19,150 nucleotides of DNA from SFWF01 sp045591645. Its GTDB lineage: Bacteria; Bacillota; Clostridia; Oscillospirales; Acutalibacteraceae. Positions 1 to 5,595 of the stretch are shown one piece after another; position 1 is the stretch's first letter; each line of letters opens with the position of its first letter. The notes under the pieces were generated by a model that was not told the origin of the DNA, searched no databases, and saw only the letters and a program-made list of their open reading frames with translations. The position numbers and the translations under genes are program-made. The DNA is taken from assembly GCA_045591645.1 (NCBI GenBank), contig JAZNTG010000017.1:1-19150 (forward strand), read 5' to 3'.

Positions 1-594
1 ATTCTTACGCTCGATAGCCTCAAGCAGCTGATGACCTGTCAGCTTGTCCCAATCAGTAGTAACGATAACCGCTTTTTCATTATGAACTCTAAGCATTTCG
101 ACGCACTTTTCAATTCTTTCAGCAGAAGCTGTGCCTGTATGGCTGAGTACAATGGTTGCGGCGTGCTCGACCTGATTTATAAAGAACTCACCGAAGTTCT
201 TCATATACATTTTGCATTTATTAGCATCTACAACAGTAGTAAAGCCGTTAAGCTCTGCGTCAGTTAGCTTTGCATCCTCTACCGCGAGGATAACGTCGGA
301 CAGCTTTCCAACTCCCGAGGGCTCGATAATAATCCTTTCGGGAGAAAAATCAGCTATTACCTTTTTTAAAGCCTCGCTGAAATCACCGACAAGACTGCAG
401 CAGATGCAACCCGAATTCATCTCGTTTATCTCGACACCCGCATCCTTTAAAAAGCCTCCATCGATACCTATCTCGCCGAACTCATTTTCAATAAGTACTA
501 CCTTTTCGCCCTTATATGCTTCTTCAATTAGTTTTTTTATAAGAGTAGTTTTACCTGCTCCCAAAAAGCCTGAAAAAATATCTATTTTTGTCAT
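1..594 (-). CDS. CobW/G3E-family P-loop GTPase, C-terminal part cut by window edge
   Basis: The reading frame opens with ATG at 592-594 and stays open for 198 codons to the left edge, so the C-terminal domain is missing. G3E GTPases (CobW, YeiR/ZNG1, UreG, HypB) use GTP hydrolysis to deliver metals or cofactors to client proteins. Seen here are a Walker A loop GFLGAGKTT (residues 9-17), the hallmark CxCC metal-binding motif of the CobW branch (C63-I-C65-C66), and a Walker-B-like IIIEPSG (88-94). The usual NKxD base-recognition motif is replaced by SHTG at 151-154. The start lies 2 nt after the trmB stop, with an AAGGAG site inside trmB's last codons, so the two genes are translationally linked and share the dut promoter. 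A zinc-chaperone role is the family's best-known job but is only inferred here; the client is unknown. Confidence 0.88.
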   Translation of the reverse strand, partial: MTKIDIFSGFLGAGKTTLIKKLIEEAYKGEKVVLIENEFGEIGIDGGFLKDAGVEINEMNSGCICCSLVGDFSEALKKVIADFSPERIIIEPSGVGKLSDVILAVEDAKLTDAELNGFTTVVDANKCKMYMKNFGEFFINQVEHAATIVLSHTGTASAERIEKCVEMLRVHNEKAVIVTTDWDKLTGHQLLEAIERKN

Positions 595-596
595 TT

Positions 597-1277
597 CTAC
601 TGCTCCTTACTAACTACTGCTTCCAATCTGTATATCGGCTGGCCGAGGTCCAAAAATCTCTGCTCATATTCGGTTACGATATTGCCCTCAAAATCGCTTT
701 TGTGTAGGTCGAGGGAAACATTTTTTAACCTGTATCCCACTTCGGTGTAATTCTCTATTGAAAACTCAAAAAAGTGCATATTATCGGTCTTCTGATGTAT
801 TTCGGCTCCTTTTTCAAGTATGGCTTTATATATATCTAAAAAGCCTGTCGCTGTAAGTCTGTGCTTTGCGTAACGCACCTTTGGGAACGGGCAGGAGAAG
901 TTCAGATATATCCTCCCAACCGAACTGTCTTTTATGTATTTTCGTAAAAACTCGGCGCCCGTTATCATAAAGCGAACGTTAGAAAGTCCGTTGGCTTTTA
1001 TCTTCTCGGCGGCGAGTACCGCGACATCGTCGCAGACCTCTATCGCTATATAATTTATATCGGGATTCCTCTTTGCGATCTCTGAAATAAACTGACCCTT
1101 TCCGCAACCTATCTCAAGATGTAAGGGATTTGAATTTCCGAAAATGCTTTCAATATCATAATAACACGGCTTGTCTGCCGCGCGCCTGATATCGGGGTCA
1201 TGCGGCTCTATAGGCAGGAGCAGTTCTTTAACGGCATCAAGACGTTCGGTCAGATGCTTTTTCTTTCTCATTCTCAT
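597..1277 (-). CDS. trmB: tRNA (guanine-N7-)-methyltransferase TrmB
   Basis: This is a 226-residue class I SAM-dependent methyltransferase of the TrmB family, which makes m7G46 in the variable loop of tRNAs in the cytoplasm. The SAM-binding motif LEIGCGKG is at 54-61. Other family marks are YIAIEV (76-81), KTDN (163-166) and the C-terminal TEYEQRF (202-208). The usual (F/S)DPWPK segment reads SCPFPK at 128-133, so Cys129 stands where most family members have Asp. The basic stretch YAKHRLT after it is kept. The length is normal. Two in-frame ATGs (codons 1 and 3) are possible starts; the first is kept because a purine-rich AAGAAAG lies just upstream. It sits 15 nt after dut and is followed 2 nt later by the GTPase gene, as the middle gene of an operon. 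Confidence 0.93.
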   Translation of the reverse strand: MRMRKKKHLTERLDAVKELLLPIEPHDPDIRRAADKPCYYDIESIFGNSNPLHLEIGCGKGQFISEIAKRNPDINYIAIEVCDDVAVLAAEKIKANGLSNVRFMITGAEFLRKYIKDSSVGRIYLNFSCPFPKVRYAKHRLTATGFLDIYKAILEKGAEIHQKTDNMHFFEFSIENYTEVGYRLKNVSLDLHKSDFEGNIVTEYEQRFLDLGQPIYRLEAVVSKEQ

Positions 1278-1292
1278 ATATATAGCTCTTTC

Positions 1293-1730
1293 TTATTTCG
1301 TTCCCGTTGAGCCAAAGCCGCCGGTACCTCTGTCGGTATCGTCAAGCTCATCAGCTTCTGTAAAGTTTACGGTAAGATATGGTGTTATTACTATCTGGGC
1401 TACCCTCTCACCTGCCGCAATGGTCTGCAGATGCGGCGAATGGTTAAAGATAGAAACCATTATCTCTCCTCGATAGTCTGAATCAATAACGCCGACCTTA
1501 TTTGCAGGTGCCAGACCTCTCTTTGTTGCAATACCGCTTCGGGCATAAATCAGACCGACATAGCCCTCGGGAATTTGCATAGCGAGTCCCGTATGAACAA
1601 GTTTTGTCTCTCCCGGGAGAATGGTCGTCTCCTCTTGTGCCGAATAGAGATCCGCTCCTGCTGCGTGACTCGAGCCGTAGGACGGTATTGTAGCCTTGTC
1701 GCTGAGTTTTTTTATTTTTAAATCTATCAT
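1293..1730 (-). CDS. dut: dUTP diphosphatase (trimeric dUTPase)
   Basis: This 145-residue protein hydrolyses dUTP to dUMP and pyrophosphate, keeping uracil out of DNA and supplying dUMP for thymidylate synthesis. All five trimeric dUTPase motifs are visible in order: AGADLYS (24-30), RSGIA with the following KRGL (64-73), the uracil/sugar pocket VGVIDSDYRGE (79-89) with catalytic Asp83, GERVAQI (107-113), and the glycine-rich C-terminal lid RGTGGFGSTG (134-143) that closes over the phosphates. The length matches the homotrimeric family. The ATG at 1728-1730 is preceded by AAGGAG at 1741-1746. It is the first gene of a dut–trmB–GTPase operon driven by the promoter at 1823-1851. Confidence 0.96.
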   Translation of the reverse strand: MIDLKIKKLSDKATIPSYGSSHAAGADLYSAQEETTILPGETKLVHTGLAMQIPEGYVGLIYARSGIATKRGLAPANKVGVIDSDYRGEIMVSIFNHSPHLQTIAAGERVAQIVITPYLTVNFTEADELDDTDRGTGGFGSTGTK

Positions 1731-1784
1731 TATTAAAAAACTCCTTCAAGATATTAATTTGTTGACTATTGTTTTTCAAAGAAC

Positions 1785-1806
1785 GGAACGACACACAGGT
1801 CATTCC
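1785..1806 (-). promoter_or_regulatory. Hairpin in the dut 5' untranslated region
   Basis: Read on the minus strand, GGAATGAC pairs with GTCGTTCC through 8 bp (one G·U pair) around a 6-nt loop. It lies between the predicted transcription start (about 1816) and the dut ribosome binding site. No U tract follows, so it does not look like a terminator. A role in mRNA stability or regulation is only a possibility. Confidence 0.4.
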
Positions 1807-1822
1807 CTGCAGACTACTGATA

Positions 1823-1851
1823 ATTGTACCACAATTATACTCCGCTGTCAA
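1823..1851 (-). promoter_or_regulatory. Sigma-A promoter of the dut–trmB–GTPase operon
   Basis: On the minus strand a perfect -35 TTGACA (1846-1851) and a -10 TACAAT (1823-1828) are separated by exactly 17 bp. The -35 box and part of the spacer lie within the final codons and stop (1835-1837) of yitT, so promoter and coding sequence overlap. Transcription should begin near 1816, giving a leader of about 85 nt before dut. Confidence 0.85.
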
Positions 1852-2689
1852 AGCCTTCTCCGTTAATATCCGACACATTTGCGATAAAAAAGAAGGCAGA
1901 ACGGTCAGTATCGAATATCATTCGGCGGATATTCTTTATTTCACCCAGTCTTGCAGCACAGACAAGGATTGTTTTTTCGTTGCCTGTATACCCGCCCTCG
2001 GCCCTTACCACCGTAACGCCGCGTTTTGCCTCAGATAGGATAAGGTCTTTTATCTCTTTGCCCTTATCGGTGACTATAAAAAATATTCTGCCGTGGTCTT
2101 TTCCGTAAATCAGCATATCGACCATATGGGAGGAAATGAACACTGCAATGACCGAGTAAAGTGCAGTTTCAATATTTGAATAAACTATAGCCGCCGATAG
2201 TATTACTGCCGAATCTATTGCGAGAAACAGTCTGCCTACGGGTATTTTTTTATATCTTTTATTGATCAGTTTTACTGCAATATCGACACCGCCTGTGGTA
2301 GAGCCTCGAGCCATCACAAGACCAAGACCTACGCCGAGCAGTATGCCTCCGAACACCGAGGATATAACCATGTCAAGCGAAAAAGGAATATATATTGATT
2401 CGAAAAGATCAAGATACAACGAAGTCAGAAAAACCGAAACCGCGGTCTTGATAATAAATCCGCCGCCGAAATTCCGAAACCCTAATAATATAAGCGGAAT
2501 ATTAAGCACAAGCACCGAAGCGCCCGTAGGAAGCCCCAATGTATCGTGCAATATTACTGCAACTCCCGTAAGTCCACCAGGAGATACTTTTGCAGGTTCA
2601 AGCAGAAAGCAGACCGCAGCAGAATAGACAGCCGTACCGAGCGCTATGACAATATAATCAAAAATGAGGTCCTTGAATTTTGTCTTCAA
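1835..2689 (-). CDS. YitT family membrane protein (DUF161 + DUF2179)
   Basis: This is an inner-membrane protein of the YitT family; no biochemical function is established for most members. The N-terminal two thirds contain about five hydrophobic segments with the family's EPAKVSPGGLTGVAVIL stretch early on and the GxxLGVGLGLVMARGSTTGGVDI region in the middle. The last ~80 residues form the soluble DUF2179 domain (ending ...GYTGNEKTILVCAARLGEIKNIRRMI...). No ATG is available near the N-terminus. I chose the TTG at 2687-2689, which follows a GGTGAT Shine-Dalgarno-like site at 2694-2699 and gives the short MKTKFK start normal for the family. Other starts are GTG at 2696-2698 or TTG at 2699-2701. 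It lies just downstream of the mrnC terminator and carries the next operon's promoter in its 3' end. Confidence 0.85.
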   Translation of the reverse strand: MKTKFKDLIFDYIVIALGTAVYSAAVCFLLEPAKVSPGGLTGVAVILHDTLGLPTGASVLVLNIPLILLGFRNFGGGFIIKTAVSVFLTSLYLDLFESIYIPFSLDMVISSVFGGILLGVGLGLVMARGSTTGGVDIAVKLINKRYKKIPVGRLFLAIDSAVILSAAIVYSNIETALYSVIAVFISSHMVDMLIYGKDHGRIFFIVTDKGKEIKDLILSEAKRGVTVVRAEGGYTGNEKTILVCAARLGEIKNIRRMIFDTDRSAFFFIANVSDINGEGFDSGV

Positions 2690-2700
2690 AACTATCACCA

Positions 2701-2730
2701 ATTATATTATGCCAAAAAAGCGATGTTCAA
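2701..2730 (-). promoter_or_regulatory. Possible promoter for yitT nested in the mrnC terminator
   Basis: TTGAAC (2725-2730) and a perfect TATAAT (2701-2706) lie 18 bp apart on the minus strand. The -35 box is part of the palindromic terminator stem. The start site would fall near 2694, leaving almost no leader before the TTG start, so this call is weak. Readthrough from obgE–mrnC is the alternative. Confidence 0.3.
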
Positions 2731-2745
2731 TTAATTGAACATCGC
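2712..2745 (-). terminator. Rho-independent terminator of the rplU–obgE–mrnC operon
   Basis: Positions 2720-2745 are a perfect 26-nt palindrome (11-bp stem GCGATGTTCAA with TTGAACATCGC, 4-nt centre), followed on the minus strand by six Ts (2714-2719). The 5' arm encodes the last residues of MrnC (Ala-Met-Phe-Asn) and the TAA stop at 2731-2733 sits in the loop. Confidence 0.88.
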
Positions 2746-3111
2746 TAAATTCATCCATATTTTATTAAACAGAGCTTCTGCCCTTTCATCTTGACCCGAC
2801 AGATGAAGATAACCGAAAAGTGTCTCAAGTCCTGTTGCGATATGATAATCACGGATGCTTGAATTTTTGGGGATAGAATGAACGTGAGCGTTTCTGCCCC
2901 GTTTAAAAACCGACATCTCTTTCTCTGTCAGCTCCGCCTCAATAACTTCAAAGCCTTTTGCCTGAGCAGAGGCTTTAACAAACTTTACCGACTCTGAATG
3001 CAGCTCACCTGCGGGTCGGTTTATTTTGGAGAGTCTAACTCTTACGAGAAGACCGAAATATGCGTCACCTACAAAGGCGAGCGTTCCGGGGCTTAGTGTA
3101 TTTACATCCAT
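2731..3111 (-). CDS. mrnC: Mini-ribonuclease III (MrnC)
   Basis: MrnC is a compact RNase III-type endonuclease lacking the double-stranded RNA binding domain. In Firmicutes it matures 23S rRNA in the 50S subunit, helped by uL3. The 126-residue protein has the family length. The first catalytic acidic patch is at AFVGDAYF (12-19, Asp16), RGRNA is at 71-75, and the second helix is GLETLFGYL (94-102) with Glu96. The start is the ATG at 3109-3111, 9 nt after the obgE stop and preceded by GGAGAGG. In many Firmicutes it is found next to cysS; here it is coupled to the ribosome-assembly GTPase gene obgE, which suits a shared role in 50S maturation. It ends inside the operon terminator. Confidence 0.9.
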   Translation of the reverse strand: MDVNTLSPGTLAFVGDAYFGLLVRVRLSKINRPAGELHSESVKFVKASAQAKGFEVIEAELTEKEMSVFKRGRNAHVHSIPKNSSIRDYHIATGLETLFGYLHLSGQDERAEALFNKIWMNLAMFN

Positions 3112-3120
3112 AAGCCTCTC

Positions 3121-4398
3121 CTATGATACAAAGTCAAATTCGATATCATAGACTACTACGGTATCGCCGTCCTGAACTCCTGCGTTTACGAGTGCTTTTA
3201 TAATACCCGTCTGCTGCAAAACTCTCTGGAAATACTGAAGCGACTCATAATCCTCCGGATTAACAGTCTCAAGTATTTTAAGAAGCCAAGGTGCGTCCTC
3301 GACAAAATACACTCCGTCCTCTTGGTGTACGGTAAAGGTGCGCTTGTCACTTTTCGCAGTGAAGTCCTCTACAGGTACCGGCTCGGGCTCATATATCTTG
3401 ACCGAGGGCAGCTTCGCAAGCTCTGCCGCGACATAATTTATAAGCTCGTCGGTACCTTCTTTAATGGGTGCCATTATGGGGAAAAATTTATAGCCCTGTC
3501 CCTCAAAATAAGCCTTGAGCTCTTCAACACGCTCATCATCGGTAAGGTCGCACTTATTTCCAACTATTATCTGCGGTCGATCTTTGAGTTCCTCGCTGAA
3601 CACGGCAAGTTCACGGTTGATTGCATTGAAGTCCTCAATAGGGTCTCTGCCCTCGCTGCCTGCGACATCTATAACATGAAGCAGAAGTCGGCAACGCTCA
3701 ACATGACGCAAAAACTCGTGACCGAGCCCGATACCCTCTCCCGCGCCCTCGATAAGACCCGGAATATCTGCCATAACAAAGGACGAGCCCTCACCCATTC
3801 TGACAACACCTAGCACGGGAGTAAGTGTGGTAAAGTGATAGTTTGCGATTTTGGGTTTTGCTTCGCTTACTACCGAAACCAAGGTTGATTTTCCGACATT
3901 CGGAAATCCGATAAGTCCTACGTCGGCGAGAAGCTTCAGCTCTAAAACGGCATCAAAAGCCTCGCCGGGTGTACCGCTTTTTGCAAAACGGGGCACCTGA
4001 CGGGTCGAGGTGGCAAAATGCATATTTCCCCATCCGCCCTTGCCGCCCTTTGCTATAACTGTTGGCTCATCGGTCGAGATATCGGCTATAAGTCTGCCTG
4101 TTTCGGCATCCTTTACAAGTGTTCCTCTGGGGACCGAAATAACAAGGTCGTCGGCGCTTTTTCCCGTACAGCGGGAAGCCCCACCGTTAGCGCCGTTTTC
4201 TGCCGCATATTTTCTTTTATATCTGAAATCGGCAAGAGTTGAAAGATTATCGTCTACCTTAAAGACGATGTCACCGCCTCTGCCGCCGTCGCCGCCGTCG
4301 GGACCGCCTGCTGCGACATATTTTTCTCTGTGGAAGGAAACGGCTCCGTTGCCGCCGTCGCCCGCTTTCAGATGAATTTTTGCTATATCTACGAACAT
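3121..4398 (-). CDS. obgE: GTPase ObgE/CgtA, 50S assembly and stress factor
   Basis: This essential GTPase binds the 50S subunit late in assembly and links ribosome output to GTP/(p)ppGpp. Three domains are visible. The glycine-rich Obg fold occupies 1-158 (GGPDGGDGGRGGD at 31-43). The G domain has G1 GFPNVGKS (164-171), switch TT near 191, G3 DIPG (211-214) and G4 NKCD (281-284). The C-terminal OCT domain (about 345-425) is present in Firmicutes but lacking in some other groups. The length of 425 is typical. The ATG at 4396-4398 is preceded by GGAGG at 4406-4410. It follows rpmA across a terminator-like hairpin and is tightly coupled to mrnC. Confidence 0.97.
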   Translation of the reverse strand: MFVDIAKIHLKAGDGGNGAVSFHREKYVAAGGPDGGDGGRGGDIVFKVDDNLSTLADFRYKRKYAAENGANGGASRCTGKSADDLVISVPRGTLVKDAETGRLIADISTDEPTVIAKGGKGGWGNMHFATSTRQVPRFAKSGTPGEAFDAVLELKLLADVGLIGFPNVGKSTLVSVVSEAKPKIANYHFTTLTPVLGVVRMGEGSSFVMADIPGLIEGAGEGIGLGHEFLRHVERCRLLLHVIDVAGSEGRDPIEDFNAINRELAVFSEELKDRPQIIVGNKCDLTDDERVEELKAYFEGQGYKFFPIMAPIKEGTDELINYVAAELAKLPSVKIYEPEPVPVEDFTAKSDKRTFTVHQEDGVYFVEDAPWLLKILETVNPEDYESLQYFQRVLQQTGIIKALVNAGVQDGDTVVVYDIEFDFVS

Positions 4399-4420
4399 TA
4401 ATTATCCTCCAATGATGAAT

Positions 4421-4450
4421 AAAAAAGTCCGACGGTATCGCCGGACTTTT
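4421..4450 (-). terminator. Intercistronic terminator or attenuator between rpmA and obgE
   Basis: AAAAGTCCG (minus strand, from 4450) pairs with CGGACTTTT over 9 bp around a 10-nt loop, followed by a T run ending at 4421. No promoter is visible between it and obgE, so partial readthrough probably sets the lower expression of obgE relative to the ribosomal protein genes. Confidence 0.8.
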
Positions 4451-4461
4451 ACATCATAACT

Positions 4462-4746
4462 TTACTGCTCAACAGCGTAGATGCTGACCTGCTTGCGGTC
4501 GCGACCTACACGTTCAAACTTTACCTTTCCGTCGATAAGTGCGAAAAGCGTATCATCGGAGCCACGTCCTACGTTGTTGCCCGGATGAATATGAGTTCCT
4601 CTCTGGCGAACGAGGATGTTTCCGGCAAGAACGAACTGTCCGTCAGCACGCTTTACGCCAAGACGCTTAGCCTCACTGTCACGGCCGTTCTTTGTAGAAC
4701 CCATTCCCTTTTTATGAGCGAATAACTGAATGTTAATCTTTAACAT
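4462..4746 (-). CDS. rpmA: 50S ribosomal protein bL27 precursor
   Basis: bL27 reaches toward the peptidyl transferase centre with its N-terminal tail. The 94-residue protein begins MLKINIQLFAHKKG, which carries the Firmicute N-terminal extension removed by the Prp protease; by homology with the staphylococcal site (…FF|A), cleavage is expected between Phe9 and Ala10, exposing AHKKG. The body has KNGRDSEAKRLGVKRADG (19-36) and the RQRGTHIHPGNNVGRGSDDTLFA block typical of bL27. The ATG overlaps the prp stop (ATGTTAA), and its Shine-Dalgarno GGAGGTG lies within prp, so translation of protease and substrate is coupled. Confidence 0.97.
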   Translation of the reverse strand: MLKINIQLFAHKKGMGSTKNGRDSEAKRLGVKRADGQFVLAGNILVRQRGTHIHPGNNVGRGSDDTLFALIDGKVKFERVGRDRKQVSIYAVEQ

Positions 4747-5051
4747 GATTGCACCTCCAAGTAAACTTTAATGCAGTCCTCATACTGCTCTTCCAACTGC
4801 TGCATATGGATCTTAAATCCTTCAAGTAATGCGAGCGTTTTTTCGGACGGATCTTTGACTTTTAAGATCATTTTTCCGTCATTTACCGAAACCTCTGCAC
4901 TATCGCAGATAACGTCGGTAATGGTATTGACCGTCATATATGCGGCGGATGAGACCGCGGCACAAGTAAGCCTTCCCTGCTCGTCACCCTCGTCAGCAGT
5001 ACAATGTCCCGTCATAGTAAAACCGTGGGACAAAAATCTGACAACAGTCAT
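4740..5051 (-). CDS. prp: Ribosomal-processing cysteine protease Prp (YsxB family)
   Basis: Prp removes the N-terminal propeptide of bL27, a step needed for correct 50S assembly in Firmicutes and relatives. This 103-residue protein carries the family catalytic pair: His16 in TGHC and Cys30 in TCAAVS (29-34), followed by a helix (SAAYMTVNTI) and the C-terminal LEEQYEDCIKVYLEV segment. It lies between rplU and rpmA as usual. The ATG is 2 nt after the rplU stop, and the stop overlaps the rpmA start by 7 nt. The substrate's propeptide is present in the downstream gene, which supports function. Confidence 0.93.
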   Translation of the reverse strand: MTVVRFLSHGFTMTGHCTADEGDEQGRLTCAAVSSAAYMTVNTITDVICDSAEVSVNDGKMILKVKDPSEKTLALLEGFKIHMQQLEEQYEDCIKVYLEVQSC

Positions 5052-5053
5052 AA

Positions 5054-5362
5054 TTATACGATCTCGGTGATCTGTACCTTGGTGTAGGGCTGTCTGTGAC
5101 CCATTTTACGAGAGCTACCCTTCTTGGGCTTGTAGGTGAAGACGGTGATCTTCTTGCCCTTACCGTTCTTAACAACGGTTCCCTTAACAGCGGCATCCTT
5201 TACATAGGGCTTGCCGAGTTTCAGAGCAGCGGTCTTCTTGACAGCGATAACCTTGTCAAAAACAACCTCAGCGTTTTCTTCAGCGTCGAGCTTCTCAACA
5301 TAGATGAAGTCGCCTTCTTCTACACGGTACTGCTTTCCGCCTGTCTCGATAATTGCGTACAT
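5054..5362 (-). CDS. rplU: 50S ribosomal protein bL21
   Basis: This 102-residue protein is full-length bL21, a 23S rRNA-binding protein of the large subunit. It starts MYAIIETGGKQYRVEEGD and ends with the conserved basic KKGSSRKMGHRQPYTKVQI block. The ATG at 5360-5362 is preceded by a weak AAGGCAGGTG site in the proposed L21 leader. It is the first gene of rplU–prp–rpmA(–obgE–mrnC), driven by the promoter at 5458-5486. Confidence 0.97.
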   Translation of the reverse strand: MYAIIETGGKQYRVEEGDFIYVEKLDAEENAEVVFDKVIAVKKTAALKLGKPYVKDAAVKGTVVKNGKGKKITVFTYKPKKGSSRKMGHRQPYTKVQITEIV

Positions 5363-5451
5363 TATTTTGGCACCTGCCTTAATTCAAGTCTCGCTACGGT
5401 GAGGCGTGCGCCAAATTTCTGCGCAACTTTAAAAAGCCCCCAATAAGCGGC
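5363..5451 (-). ncRNA. Candidate ribosomal L21 leader (rplU 5' UTR)
   Basis: About 90 nt separate the predicted start of transcription from rplU. The minus strand shows a short hairpin with TGCGC/GCGCA arms, a GCCT/AGGC pairing that can bring ACCGTAGCGAGACTT into a loop, and AAGGCAGGTGCC directly before the ATG. In outline this resembles the L21 leader known from Firmicutes, where the r-protein is thought to repress its own operon. The match is from memory, without a covariance search. Confidence 0.5.
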
Positions 5452-5457
5452 TCTATC

Positions 5458-5486
5458 ATTTTAACACTAGTTGAGTGTAATGTCAA
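5458..5486 (-). promoter_or_regulatory. Sigma-A promoter of the rplU operon
   Basis: On the minus strand TTGACA (5481-5486) is followed after 17 bp by TAAAAT (5458-5463). An AT-rich stretch with a run of As lies upstream and could act as an UP element, as expected for a highly expressed ribosomal operon. Confidence 0.87.
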
Positions 5487-5556
5487 GCACTTTTTTAAAA
5501 CAATATATTTACTGATAGAGGTGTGTCGACCACCCCTACTGAATACTAACTACTAC

Positions 5557-5588
5557 AAAAATTCCCGACAGCTATGTCGGGAATTTTT
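5557..5588. terminator. Terminator after the ispH–rpsA fusion gene
   Basis: A perfect 14-bp stem AAAAATTCCCGACA / TGTCGGGAATTTTT with a 4-nt loop begins 7 nt past the fusion gene's stop. The A and T runs in the two arms make it terminator-like on both strands; only the minus-strand use is needed here. Confidence 0.9.
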
Positions 5589-5595
5589 ATATTAA

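Noticed and set aside
1498..1878. Minus-strand 126-codon frame overlapping dut and the dut promoter
   Set aside because: It is out of frame with dut, which has all five motifs, and it spans the promoter region.
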